Below are positions 55,373 to 64,000 of a stretch of 64,000 bases of DNA, piece by piece (position 1 is the stretch's first letter; each line of letters starts with the position of its first letter). The position numbers and the translations under genes were made by a program. Under the pieces are notes generated by a model. The model did not search any database. It was given only the letters and a program-made list of their open reading frames with translations, and was not told the DNA's origin. This DNA comes from Balneolaceae bacterium (lineage in GTDB: Bacteria > Bacteroidota > Rhodothermia > Balneolales > Balneolaceae), in NCBI GenBank assembly GCA_034521445.1, contig JAXHMM010000003.1, positions 62,001 through 126,000 on the forward strand. The letters are read 5' to 3'.

Positions 55373-56251
55373 ATGCCCGAACTTATTACCATCGAGGAGC
55401 TTACCGCGATGGGCCTTCCTCCCATTATCATCTACGCGGCCCCAGTCATGTTCGCCCTTGTCTTCCTGGAGTGGGGATTCGGCTGGTACCGCAAACGAAA
55501 GCTCTACAATAAAAAGGACTTCTGGGCCTCGGCCGCCATCGGCATCGGCAACGTGACGATCAGCTCCTTCACCAAGCTCAGTATCTTCGCCCTGGTACTC
55601 TTCTTCTATAACATGGTACCCTGGCGGGTTCCCTACGCCTGGTGGGCTTATCCCCTCTGTTTCGTTTTCCTTGACTTCTGCCGCTACTGGGCCCACCGCG
55701 TCGCCCACGAGCAGCGGATATGGTGGGCTACCCACGTTCCGCACCACTCCTCGGAACAGTACAACTTTTCGGTCTCCTTCCGTCTTTCCTGGGTGCAGGG
55801 CTTCAAGGTGATTTTTTTCCTGCCGGTGGCCATGGCCGGATTTCACCCGGTGGTCTTCTTTATCTGCCACCAGATTGCTGTTCTCTACCAGTTCTGGATT
55901 CATACCGAACTCATCGAGAAGCTGCCTCGTCCCATCGAGTTTCTTTTTGTGACGCCTTCGCATCACCGCGTGCACCACGGCAAGGACGACAAGTACCTGG
56001 ACAAGAATTACGGCTCCACCTTTATCATCTGGGACCGCATCTTCGGGAGCTTTGTGCCCGAGCAGGAGCGTCCCAATTACGGCATCACCGAACCGCCCGA
56101 CTCCTACAACCCGCTCTACCTGGTCTTCCACGAGTTCATCGCCATCTGGAAGGACATACGTGCGGCCGAGGGCTGGAGAGAGATGGCGTGGATTCTCTTT
56201 GCCAGTCCCGCCGAGCAGGCGGAGGCCGCCGAAGGGGATAAGCAGCAGTAG
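55373..56251 (+). CDS. Sterol desaturase / fatty acid hydroxylase family membrane di-iron enzyme
   Basis: 292 aa. Four or so membrane helices. The histidine boxes are complete: HRVAH, HVPHHSSEQYN, and HHRVHHGKDDKYLDKNYG. The order matches the fatty acid hydroxylase superfamily (sterol desaturase, carotenoid and alkylglycerol oxygenase). The WDRIFGSFVPEQERPNYGI ending is typical of bacterial members. It hydroxylates or desaturates a lipid in the inner membrane; the substrate is unknown. It starts 43 bp after the UspA gene. Confidence 0.92.
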   Translation: MPELITIEELTAMGLPPIIIYAAPVMFALVFLEWGFGWYRKRKLYNKKDFWASAAIGIGNVTISSFTKLSIFALVLFFYNMVPWRVPYAWWAYPLCFVFLDFCRYWAHRVAHEQRIWWATHVPHHSSEQYNFSVSFRLSWVQGFKVIFFLPVAMAGFHPVVFFICHQIAVLYQFWIHTELIEKLPRPIEFLFVTPSHHRVHHGKDDKYLDKNYGSTFIIWDRIFGSFVPEQERPNYGITEPPDSYNPLYLVFHEFIAIWKDIRAAEGWREMAWILFASPAEQAEAAEGDKQQ

Positions 56252-56486
56252 CCCTGGATGCCGTGGAGCGGCCTACCCCCCGTTACGCTTTTTCTTTGAA
56301 CTTGCGGGGATTCGGCGTACCTTGGGTGCGCCAGACGGCACAGCCTACCTCTCGGATTACGACGGAATAGCGGCCCTTCTCAGTGCACAGCCCCGTTTCA
56401 CTCGGTTTTAGGTTCATTATATGTTCAGGGTACCTGGACCGCAGTGACGCGCAGGGTGCCTGCATTCAACTCGTATTTATCCTCTT

Positions 56487-57902
56487 ATGTCTAAAAAGAC
56501 CTTCCAGGGCCTGCCTATCAGCGGACCCGTATTGCAAGCTCTCCGTGAACTCCAATTTGAACACCCCACCCCTGTCCAGCAGGAGGCCATTCCTCCGCTC
56601 ATGGAGGGAAGGGACGTAGTGGGTCAGGCCCAGACGGGCACGGGCAAAACCGCCGCCTTCGGCATCCCGGCCGTCCAGCAGGCGGACCCCTCCCTGCGCG
56701 CCGTGCAGAGCATTGTTCTGTGTCCCACCCGGGAACTGGCCGTGCAGGTCACCGGTGAACTGAAGCGCCTCGGCCGCCATATTTCCGGACTGGAGGTACT
56801 GTCGGTCTACGGCGGACAATCCATCGGGCGGCAGATCAAGGCCCTGAAGCGCGGGGTCCAGATTGTGGCAGCCACCCCGGGCCGCATGATTGACCACCTG
56901 GAACGGGGCACGCTCTCCTTTGAACACCTGAAACTGGTGATCTTCGACGAAGCCGACGAAATGCTGAATATGGGATTCCGGGACGACATGGAGTGTATTC
57001 TCTCCTTTGCCCGGCAGCCGGTGCAGATGGCCATGTTTTCGGCCACTGTTTCGGGTCCCATCCGCCAGATCATGCAGCGTTACATGAAGGATCCGGTGAT
57101 GATCCGCACCGGCCGGGAACAACTGGCCGCCCCCGACATCGAGCAATTCGTGATGAAGGTACGGGACTCCGACCGCCTGGAGGCCGCCTGCGGCATCCTG
57201 GCCGGCAAAGGCATGCAGCTGGCCCTCGTGTTCTGCAACACACGCTGGAAATCGAAGAAGCTGGCCGGCCAGCTTCGTTCGCGCGGCTTCGGGGCGGACT
57301 ACATCGGCGGAGACCTGAGCCAGAATCAGCGGGATCGGGTTATGGCCCGTTTTCGTTCGGGCGGCCTGGACCTGATGGTGGCCACGGACGTGGCGGCCAG
57401 GGGCATCGATGTGGACGACATCGACGTGGTGATCAACTATGATATTCCCAACGACCCCGCATACTACGTGCACCGGATCGGTCGCACGGGACGTGCGGGC
57501 CGAAGCGGCACCGCCGTCACCCTCTGCTCCCAGAGGGACCGGAAGGCCCTGCGCGCCATCGAAAAAGAGGTGGGACACAGCCTGCCCGACATGGATCGGC
57601 CTGAGACTCCCGAAGTTGCGCCCACCCGGAAGGGGGGACGCCCTGCGGAAAAACGCGCCGATGAAGGCGATGTGGTCCAGGTGAACTTCAACGTGGGACG
57701 CCGGCACAAGGTCTATCCCGGGGACATCCTGGGCGCCATTACCGGCGAAACCGACGTCCCGGGTCCCGCAGTAGGCAATATTGATATCAGGGGCAAGGAG
57801 AGCATCGTGGATATCTCGGCCGTCTACGTGGACCAGGTGCTTCGCGGGATGGAGCAGACCCGGGTGAAGGGAAGAAAGGTCCACGTCAGCATGGCCCGCT
57901 GA
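56487..57902 (+). CDS. DEAD-box RNA helicase, CsdA/DbpA-like
   Basis: 471 aa. Motifs in order: Q motif with HPTPVQQEAIPPLM, I AQTGTGKTA, Ia PTRELAVQV, Ib ATPGRMIDH, II DEAD, III SAT, IV VFCNTRWK, V ATDVAARGIDVDDID, VI HRIGRTGRAG. The C-terminus has a DbpA-type RNA-binding domain (VQVNFNVGRRHKVYPGDILGA, VGNIDIRGKESIVDI). This points to ribosome assembly or cold adaptation. It is convergent with the MFS gene, 13 bp apart. The 235 bp upstream (56252-56486) hold no recognisable element beyond weak hairpins. Confidence 0.95.
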   Translation: MSKKTFQGLPISGPVLQALRELQFEHPTPVQQEAIPPLMEGRDVVGQAQTGTGKTAAFGIPAVQQADPSLRAVQSIVLCPTRELAVQVTGELKRLGRHISGLEVLSVYGGQSIGRQIKALKRGVQIVAATPGRMIDHLERGTLSFEHLKLVIFDEADEMLNMGFRDDMECILSFARQPVQMAMFSATVSGPIRQIMQRYMKDPVMIRTGREQLAAPDIEQFVMKVRDSDRLEAACGILAGKGMQLALVFCNTRWKSKKLAGQLRSRGFGADYIGGDLSQNQRDRVMARFRSGGLDLMVATDVAARGIDVDDIDVVINYDIPNDPAYYVHRIGRTGRAGRSGTAVTLCSQRDRKALRAIEKEVGHSLPDMDRPETPEVAPTRKGGRPAEKRADEGDVVQVNFNVGRRHKVYPGDILGAITGETDVPGPAVGNIDIRGKESIVDISAVYVDQVLRGMEQTRVKGRKVHVSMAR

Positions 57903-57915
57903 GCCGTTTCCGCGC

Positions 57916-59106
57916 CTAGGTTTGCGGCGCGCCCGCGCCGTGGCCCATCCACGTCTTGAGGACTGCCACGACCCCGAGGAAGCCCAGGGGGAGCAGCCAT
58001 CCGGCCGTCAGGTCGTGCAGGGCCCCGAATAGGGTGGGTCCGGCGGCCGCCAGCAGGTAGCCCGCCGACTGCGCCATGCCCGAGAGTTCGGTGGCGCGCT
58101 GGGAGTTGCTCGAGCGCAGCACGATAAAGAGCAGCGCCAGTCCGAAGCTCCCGCCCAGCGAAAAGCCGATCAGCGAGACCCAGAGTGCCGCCATGGGAGC
58201 CTCCGGCAGGGCCAGCCCGGCCAGGCTCACCCCTTCCATGGCCACCAGCACCCAGACCATACCGCGCTGGCTGCGCAGCTTTTCGGCCCAGGCCGGGATG
58301 ACCAGCGTTCCCAGCACGCCCATGGCCTGTGAGAGGGAGAGCATCCAGCCGGCGGGGCCTGCCGCCATGCCGCGGTCGCGCAGCAGCTCCGGCAGCCAGG
58401 CCAGCACCACGTAGAACGTAAGCGACTGCAGTCCCATGAATAGCGCCACCTGCCAGGCCTGCCGCGATCGGCCCAGTTCCCACATCGCCTTGCGGTGGCT
58501 GCGTCCAGGTGTCGGACGTTCCCGGTAGCGAAGCTGCGGCAGCCAGGCCAGCAGGCCTGCGAGGGAGAGCAGGGCCCAGGATCCCAGCGACCAGCGCCAG
58601 CCCAGTCCCACGCCCTCGGCCAGGGGAATGCTCAGTCCTGCGCCTGCGGCCGCGCCCACGCCCAACACACTGGAATAGAGTCCTGTGACAGCGCCCGTAT
58701 GGTGGGGGAAGTCCCTTTTGGCGATGACCGGAAGCAGGGTGTTGCCGAGGGCGATGGCCACCCCCAGCAGCAGGGTGCCCCCGAAGAGTGCGCCCACCGG
58801 TTCGGGCACACGCAGCAGAAGGCCCAGGGTCAGCAGTCCCATGGCACCCGCCATGGTGCCCTCCAGACCGAAACGGCGGGTGAACAGCGGCGTGAACATG
58901 GAGACCACCCCGAAGGCGATCAGCGGCAGGGTGGTGAGCAGGCCCAGCAGGGTGTTCGACAGGCCCGTGGAGGCGCGTATGGCACCCACCAGCGGACCCA
59001 CCGAGGCGAGGGCCGGGCGCAGGTTGAGGGAGACCAGGACAATGCCCGCCAGCAGCAGGACCTTCTGGAGAGGTTCCCGCCGGGAGTAGATGGGTGCCTG
59101 CTTCAC
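57916..59106 (-). CDS. MFS transporter, CynX/NimT family
   Basis: 396 aa from a GTG at 59106 (MKQAPIYSRREPLQKVLLLA). The open frame extends further upstream but overlaps the UPF0182 gene and looks non-coding. Twelve membrane helices; the first is LLLAGIVLVSLNLRPALASVGPL, the cyanate/NimT-type opening. The cytoplasmic loop in the middle is short. The family includes CynX and NimT (2-nitroimidazole exporter). Substrate unknown. It starts 14 bp after the UPF0182 stop, so co-transcription is likely. Confidence 0.9.
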   Translation of the reverse strand: MKQAPIYSRREPLQKVLLLAGIVLVSLNLRPALASVGPLVGAIRASTGLSNTLLGLLTTLPLIAFGVVSMFTPLFTRRFGLEGTMAGAMGLLTLGLLLRVPEPVGALFGGTLLLGVAIALGNTLLPVIAKRDFPHHTGAVTGLYSSVLGVGAAAGAGLSIPLAEGVGLGWRWSLGSWALLSLAGLLAWLPQLRYRERPTPGRSHRKAMWELGRSRQAWQVALFMGLQSLTFYVVLAWLPELLRDRGMAAGPAGWMLSLSQAMGVLGTLVIPAWAEKLRSQRGMVWVLVAMEGVSLAGLALPEAPMAALWVSLIGFSLGGSFGLALLFIVLRSSNSQRATELSGMAQSAGYLLAAAGPTLFGALHDLTAGWLLPLGFLGVVAVLKTWMGHGAGAPQT

Positions 59107-59120
59107 CTGGACGCCAGCCC

Positions 59121-61883
59121 CTATGGGTTGTTCGATCCGTTCAGCAACCGCCCGATCTCGTCCATTTTCTGCCCGTAGAGGGTCCAGTTTCCGTCGCGCA
59201 TGGCGGCGCGCGCCTCCTGCCAGAGGGTCCTCAGGCGGTCGACCTGTTCGGAAGTGAGCTCTGCGGCTGTCGTGGCCGCCTCGCCCGCTGCGGCCGTATC
59301 GGCACCGAGGGCCGGCGGGGGAGGCTGCGGGGTCGCGGAGGTGTCCAGCGCTACCGGATTGACGTCTTCTTCGTAGAGGGCGTCGATGCCCTGCTGGAGC
59401 GTCGGCTGCATGGCGATCTGGTCGCCTGCCGTCACGATCACCCGCTGGAGCTGTGGAATGTCCACGCCCTGGGCGATCAGGAAGACCGGCTCTACGTAGA
59501 GGAAGGAGTCCTCGATGGGAATGACCATAAGATTGCCGCGTATGACCGACGATCCGCGCTGGTCCCACAGCGAAAGCTGCCGTGAAATCTCGGTATCCTG
59601 GTCGATTTTCGCCTCAATCTGGGCGGGTCCCAGGATCAGGCGCTCCTTGGGAAGCTGGAAGACGGAGACCTCCCCGTAATCGGGGAAATCATTTTTGGCC
59701 GCCATCCAGCCGATCATGTTGTCGCGGTTGGCGGGGGTGAGGGGGGAGATGAGCAGATATTGCAGCTCTTCCTCCCCGGGCAGGCGGGTAAGGATGTAGT
59801 AGGGCTCCATGGGGATCTGCTGTCCCCCGTACTTCTCGTTGGGACGCGTCCAGAGGTCCTCGTTGTTGTAGAAGACCTGCGGATCGGTCATGTGGTAGAC
59901 GTTGTACTTGGCGATCTGGTCCTGGAAGATGTGCTGGGGATAGCGCAGGTGTCCCTTCAGATCCTCCGGCATCTCCTCCAGGGGGGTAAACATGCCGGGA
60001 AAGATGTCGCGGTAGACATTCAGGATGGGATCCTCTTCGGTCATGGCGTAGAAATCCACCGACCCGTCGTAGGCGTCCACCACCACCTTGACCGAGTTGC
60101 GGATGTAGTTGTAGCCGCCCTGCGCCGGCTCGGAGTAGGGGTAGTCGGGGGTGAGGGTGTAGGCGTCCTGTATCCACTTCAGTTCGCCTTCGCTGAGCAC
60201 CAGGTAGGGCCGGTCGCGCAGCTCCAGGAAGGGAGCGATGCGCTGCACCCGCTCCCGGGTGCGTTTCCAGAAGATGATGCGGCTGCCCTCGTTTATGTAG
60301 TTGGTGAGCAGCATGTTCATGTCGCCGAACTGCCAGGCAAAGAGCAGCCGCTCCAGGAAGCTGTTGATGGAGACCCCCCCGCCTCCCTGGTAGCTGGTGT
60401 AGACGTTCTGGTCGCCGCGCGGATAGTCCAGCTCCTGTACGTCGGTGTTGACGATCTTGTAGTCGCTGTTGTGCTCCCCGAAGTAGATGGCGGGCTGGTC
60501 GACGGTGAGACCCATTTCGGTCACCGGCGGCAGGTCGCGTATCACCAGGCGGGGATCGCCGGAGCGACCCACCTGGGCTACGGGACTCATGGCAAGTCCG
60601 TAGCCGTGGGTGTACTGCAGGCGGCGGTTGACCCAGGTGTCGGCCTGCGGGGGCAGTTCCTCGGTGAGCTCACGGGCCGAGAGCATCATTTGCATGTACC
60701 CTTCGCCGGTCCGGTAGCGGTCGATGTCCACGTTGTAGAACTGGTAGTAGGAACGGATCTCCTGCAGCTGCCGGTAGGTCTGGATGATCAGCCGCGGGTC
60801 CCACAGCCGGATGTTGTCCACTGTGCTCTGGTTCTGCTGCAGCTTGGCGCGGGAGAGGGTGTCGCCCGCCTCGTAGTTGCGCACATTCATCTGGTCCAGC
60901 TCGTAGGCCTGGCGCGTCTGGGCGATATTGTGCTCGATGTAGGGCGTCTGGAGCTGGAGCTCATTGGGATTGACCCGCAGGCTCTGCACGGCCGGCGGCA
61001 GCACGGCCTGTCCCACGCCGCCGATGACCAGCACGGCCGCGGCTCCTCCCAGCAGCCATTTGAAGCGCGGCTTGTAGAGCTGCCAGAAGGCCACGGCGGC
61101 CAGCAGCAGGCAGGCCACGAAGAGCACCCAGAGCACCGGGAGCGTCACGCTCATGTCCACGTAGTCAGCCCCGTAGACCACCCCGTTGTCCTTGTAGAGC
61201 AGCTGGTAGCGCTCCAGGAAGTAGCCCCAGGCCAGCAGCAGCAGCCAGAGTCCCAGGTTGAGGTTGAGGTGGCGCGACACCGGACGCGGGGCGGAAACCC
61301 CCTTGCCGTCCTCCCGCACCGAGAGAGTGCCTGCATAAAGATAGATAACGGCGCAGGCGGCCACGGTGAAAAAGACCAGCAGGGTCAGGCTGTTCTGTAT
61401 AAGCTCCAGGAAGGGGAGGCGGAAGACGTAGAAGCCGATGTCGTTGCCGAATATGGGATCGGCCTGGCCGAAGACCTCGCTCCAGTGGAAACGGAAGTAG
61501 GTGTCCCAGCGCATGAAAAAGGCCATGGAGAAGAAGACGCTGATCAGCGCCCCGGCGCCCATGAGCGTGCCCTTGATCTTGGAGCGGTCGATCTGCCCCA
61601 GGTCAAGCTGTCCCAGGGGAGAGGGGGAGGAGGGGAGGCTGCCCACGTTGCGCGCCAGCAGGTTCATGTTGGTCATCACATAGCCCAGGGCCACCAGCAG
61701 GGCCCCGCCCATCAGCAGCAGCTGGGTCTTCTTGATGGTCCAGAAGACGGGGGAGTAGCCCAGGGCGTCCAGCCAGAGGTACTCGACGATCCAGTCGGTG
61801 AAGGCACCCACCAGCAGCAGGATCAGGAATACCAGCAGAATCCAGGTTCGTTTTTTCTTGAAGACGTTCGGCAGGATGCTCAT
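59121..61883 (-). CDS. UPF0182 family large membrane protein
   Basis: 920 aa. Seven or so helices fill the first 330 residues (ILLVFLILLLVGAFTDWIVEYLWLDALGY, and a later segment containing FYVFRLPFLELIQN). A large soluble domain follows with the family block around NPNELQLQTPYIEHNI, then RLQYTHGYGLAMSPV and MTEEDPILNVYRDIFPGMF. The C-terminal part has a proline/alanine-rich tail and a final helix. UPF0182 proteins are common in actinobacteria and cyanobacteria. Their function is unknown. It is upstream of the MFS gene in one operon. Confidence 0.93.
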   Translation of the reverse strand: MSILPNVFKKKRTWILLVFLILLLVGAFTDWIVEYLWLDALGYSPVFWTIKKTQLLLMGGALLVALGYVMTNMNLLARNVGSLPSSPSPLGQLDLGQIDRSKIKGTLMGAGALISVFFSMAFFMRWDTYFRFHWSEVFGQADPIFGNDIGFYVFRLPFLELIQNSLTLLVFFTVAACAVIYLYAGTLSVREDGKGVSAPRPVSRHLNLNLGLWLLLLAWGYFLERYQLLYKDNGVVYGADYVDMSVTLPVLWVLFVACLLLAAVAFWQLYKPRFKWLLGGAAAVLVIGGVGQAVLPPAVQSLRVNPNELQLQTPYIEHNIAQTRQAYELDQMNVRNYEAGDTLSRAKLQQNQSTVDNIRLWDPRLIIQTYRQLQEIRSYYQFYNVDIDRYRTGEGYMQMMLSARELTEELPPQADTWVNRRLQYTHGYGLAMSPVAQVGRSGDPRLVIRDLPPVTEMGLTVDQPAIYFGEHNSDYKIVNTDVQELDYPRGDQNVYTSYQGGGGVSINSFLERLLFAWQFGDMNMLLTNYINEGSRIIFWKRTRERVQRIAPFLELRDRPYLVLSEGELKWIQDAYTLTPDYPYSEPAQGGYNYIRNSVKVVVDAYDGSVDFYAMTEEDPILNVYRDIFPGMFTPLEEMPEDLKGHLRYPQHIFQDQIAKYNVYHMTDPQVFYNNEDLWTRPNEKYGGQQIPMEPYYILTRLPGEEELQYLLISPLTPANRDNMIGWMAAKNDFPDYGEVSVFQLPKERLILGPAQIEAKIDQDTEISRQLSLWDQRGSSVIRGNLMVIPIEDSFLYVEPVFLIAQGVDIPQLQRVIVTAGDQIAMQPTLQQGIDALYEEDVNPVALDTSATPQPPPPALGADTAAAGEAATTAAELTSEQVDRLRTLWQEARAAMRDGNWTLYGQKMDEIGRLLNGSNNP

Positions 61884-62109
61884 CCGTAAATCGGGCTTGG
61901 TTTCGGGGGTGCGGCGACGCCTGGGGCGGTGCCGGTTCTGATGTGTTCAAAGTATCGACTCTGGGTCGAAATATGAAATCTATAGGGGGGGAGTCGGACA
62001 GCGGTGCGCGCCTCCCCTTGAGAGTAGGCACTGTGTGATGATATCTACGTAGAAATCCCTATCTTCGAGCGCAAGAAAATCAACCTCTTAAATCGGCGGA
62101 ATTGCAGGC

Positions 62110-63642
62110 ATGAAAGCACGGAGTAGACGCTTTCTGCCGGTTCTCCTGACGCTGTTATTGCTTCAGGCGGGCTGGTGGAATTACGCAAGGGCGTGGCAGC
62201 AAACCGGCGAGGCGCAGCATGCATCCCATCCCCATCTCTCTTTGGAGGAGATCTACCGTGACGCCGACGGCGACGGCGCCTCCGACCGTATGGGCGATAC
62301 CGTGCGCGTGAGCGGGATGGCCAACGCTCCCAGCGGCGTCTACCACGAGCGCTACCTGCAGATCTATCTGCAGAACGGCGCCACCGGACTCTCCCTCTTT
62401 GCCGAGTCCATCGATCGGCCGGTCTCCATGGGCGACAGCCTTGAGGTGCTCGGTGTGGTGCAGGACTACCACGGGCTCCTGGAGCTGGAGGTGCTTGACT
62501 ACCGCATCGCAGGACAGGTGCCGCTCGGCAGCCTGCGCACCCTTCCTCTCGACACTGTCTACGCGAATCCCGGGCGTTTTCTCGGCATGCAGGTAGCGGG
62601 AACCGCCGTGGTGGTGGGCAAGGGCAACCGCTACAACGGCAAGTACCTGACCCTCGCGCCCGGTGAGTCCGGAAACCGCTCCCTGATGTTTTATGTGACC
62701 AACTTCCACCGCAACTACGCCTCCTTCGACTTTGAACGGGTGAGCATAGGTGACCGGGTGCGGGTGGCCGGCGTGGTCAACCGCTACACCGACCCCAACA
62801 GGGGCGGTTACATCTACAGCCTTTTTCCGCGAACGACCGACGACTTCGCCTTTACCGGGATTCCGCGCCACTACCTGCTCCTGGGCGCGCTGCTGCTGGG
62901 AGGCGTACTGCTGGCAGTGGGTGCCTGGATCGTCTCCCTGCGCCGGCAGGTGCTCAGGAAGACCCGCAGCCTGGAGGAGGCGGTCGACCAACGTGACGCC
63001 CTCTTCCAGGAGATCCATCACCGCGTCAAGAACAACCTGGCGGTCATCTCCGGGCTCATCGACCTGCAGATGGACGGTACCCGGGACGAGTCCGCGCGGC
63101 GGGTGCTGCGCGACAGCCAGAAACGCATACAGTCCATGGCTCTGGTGCACGACAAGCTCTACCGCTCCGATGCCGTCACCGCCATCGGCATGGAGGCCTA
63201 CGTGAGAGACCTGGTGGAGTCCATCCGCCGTACCTTTGCCGAGAGAAAGGGCGACGTGCGCCTGGTACTGGAGGTGGAGGACCTCGATCTTGACATGCGG
63301 CAGGTTATTCCCTGCGGACTGCTGATCAACGAACTGGCGGTCAATGCCTTCAAGCACGCCTTCCTGCCGGAGCACGGGGAGGAGGGGGTGCTGACGATCC
63401 GACTGGAGGAAAGGGACGGGGCGGCGCTGCTTGTCATCTCGGACAACGGTCCCGGTCTGCCGGAGGATTTCGATCTGGCCTCCAGCGATTCCCTCGGCAT
63501 GATACTGGTACAGACTTTCGCCCGGCAGCTTTCGGCCGAGATGGAGGTGAACGGCCGCGATGGGACCGCCTTCCGTTTTACTTTTCCTCTTGAGCAGCAT
63601 GCCTCCGTACCGACCGCACCGGCGGAAACCCCCAGCCGCTAG
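62110..63642 (+). CDS. Sensor histidine kinase (HisKA_2 type) with OB-fold-like periplasmic domains
   Basis: 510 aa. A signal-like N-terminal helix (about 9-27) and a second helix (about 254-276) bracket a periplasmic region of 225 residues. That region looks like two OB-fold domains. The first is GDTVRVSGMANAPSGVYHER, YLQIYLQNGATGLSLFA and GDSLEVLGVVQDYHG; the second repeats the pattern, with GDRVRVAGVVNRY near 214. A DADGDGASD loop (51-59) could bind calcium. The cytoplasmic part has H304 in LFQEIHHRVKNNLAVISGLI and a HATPase with NELAVNAFKHAF and ISDNGPGLP. No response regulator is adjacent. Confidence 0.9.
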   Translation: MKARSRRFLPVLLTLLLLQAGWWNYARAWQQTGEAQHASHPHLSLEEIYRDADGDGASDRMGDTVRVSGMANAPSGVYHERYLQIYLQNGATGLSLFAESIDRPVSMGDSLEVLGVVQDYHGLLELEVLDYRIAGQVPLGSLRTLPLDTVYANPGRFLGMQVAGTAVVVGKGNRYNGKYLTLAPGESGNRSLMFYVTNFHRNYASFDFERVSIGDRVRVAGVVNRYTDPNRGGYIYSLFPRTTDDFAFTGIPRHYLLLGALLLGGVLLAVGAWIVSLRRQVLRKTRSLEEAVDQRDALFQEIHHRVKNNLAVISGLIDLQMDGTRDESARRVLRDSQKRIQSMALVHDKLYRSDAVTAIGMEAYVRDLVESIRRTFAERKGDVRLVLEVEDLDLDMRQVIPCGLLINELAVNAFKHAFLPEHGEEGVLTIRLEERDGAALLVISDNGPGLPEDFDLASSDSLGMILVQTFARQLSAEMEVNGRDGTAFRFTFPLEQHASVPTAPAETPSR

Positions 63643-63660
63643 GCCTCCCTTCCGAGAACG

Positions 63661-64000
63661 CTAGAGCACCTGCGCCCCCTCGCCCTGCGCGATGAGCGAG
63701 GTGTAGCCGTCCAGGCGCTCCTGCACCTTCCCGTCGGTCAGGTCTACCGTGCGTCCCTCCTCCGCCGCAAGGTAGGCCGCCTGCACCAGGCGGGTAATTT
63801 CAAGTCCGTAGGACCAGTCCAGTGTCGCGTCCCGTCCCTCCAGGAATGCCCGGGTCATGTCGTCCAGCTCGCCCACGTAGCCGTACAGATCGGCCTCGTT
63901 GGGCTGCACCGCCATGAGGCCCCTGCTGGCCGTGGCCTTTTCCAGGGCTGTCTCCGCGTCGGCGGCGGCCTCCGCCGCTTCGTCTCCTATGAAGATCTCG
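63661..64000 (-). CDS. Gfo/Idh/MocA-family oxidoreductase, C-terminal part (cut by window edge)
   Basis: The frame is open to the right edge, so the N-terminal Rossmann domain lies outside the window. The visible C-terminal 112 residues include YVGELDDMTRAFLEGRD, then YGLEITRLVQAAYLAAEEGRTVDL. This is the usual ending of Gfo/Idh/MocA dehydrogenases (helix, then A-x-Y-x-S/A-A-E-E-G-R-x-V-D-L). The sugar or inositol substrate cannot be inferred. It is convergent with the kinase at 62110, with 18 bp between stops. Confidence 0.82.
   Translation of the reverse strand, partial: EIFIGDEAAEAAADAETALEKATASRGLMAVQPNEADLYGYVGELDDMTRAFLEGRDATLDWSYGLEITRLVQAAYLAAEEGRTVDLTDGKVQERLDGYTSLIAQGEGAQVL

Noticed and set aside
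59760-61889. 709-aa open frame on the plus strand
   Set aside because: It is the mirror of the UPF0182 gene; composition is His/Val/Gln-rich shadow sequence.

Overview
The window is 64 kb of chromosome from a high-GC Gram-negative bacterium. The best guess is the Balneolaceae/Rhodothermota side of the Bacteroidota group. This is inferred from the bifunctional hisIE, the hisB derived from a phosphatase/dehydratase fusion, several -33 TTG / -7 TAnnTTTG-like promoters, weak Shine-Dalgarno sites, many beta-barrel and lipoprotein genes, and the families present (UPF0182, DUF368, LolA-like plus FtsX exporter). No phage, integrase, transposase, CRISPR array or rRNA was seen. Genes are packed tightly, and most long antisense frames are shadows of real genes.

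Region by region. 1-8.2 kb: a lipoprotein gene cut by the edge, a soluble degenerate-kinase/receiver/AraC regulator, a YdeI/OmdA protein, ABC-F (EttA-like), and a sulfatase with its formylglycine-generating enzyme. 8.3-15.7 kb: housekeeping genes (RelA/SpoT, HU, RuvX, Def, Fmt, ankyrin protein, GAPDH, tRNA-Pro(CGG), MsrB). 15.7-20.3 kb: a GAF histidine kinase diverging from a receiver/HEAT/GT2 operon, a candidate signal-controlled polysaccharide synthase. 20.4-23.6 kb: a large FtsX-type permease and an OsmC protein.

23.6-36.9 kb: a histidine operon on the minus strand in the order hisG-D-C-B-H, then a TetR-LolA-like-FtsX-FtsX-ATPase-beta-barrel block, then hisA-F-IE. Removing the block leaves the enterobacterial order hisGDCBHAF(I). 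A 27-codon ORF with seven histidines lies just upstream of hisG and looks like a his leader peptide. hisC carries a one-base frameshift. HisB keeps a degenerate remnant of its phosphatase domain.

37-45 kb: a hairpin-rich untranslated stretch, a YkoF-like small protein, lepA, a secreted protein, lepB, rlmN, an OsmC/thiol-peroxidase pair, and a predicted outer-membrane protein. 45-64 kb: phosphohexomutase, Lgt, CysS, an AsmA-like giant, Pcm, DUF368, a tandem UspA, a sterol-desaturase-type hydroxylase, a DEAD-box helicase, an MFS exporter, UPF0182, a sensor kinase with OB-fold-like periplasmic domains, and a Gfo/Idh/MocA oxidoreductase cut by the right edge.

Most notable: the his leader peptide, the exporter block inside the his operon with its TetR operator, the kinase/receiver/HEAT/GT2 module, two intergenic arrays built from the same GACTT unit (one direct, one inverted), and a multi-hairpin region at 36956-37171 with two mutually exclusive stems. 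All functions are read from motifs by eye; no database search was run.
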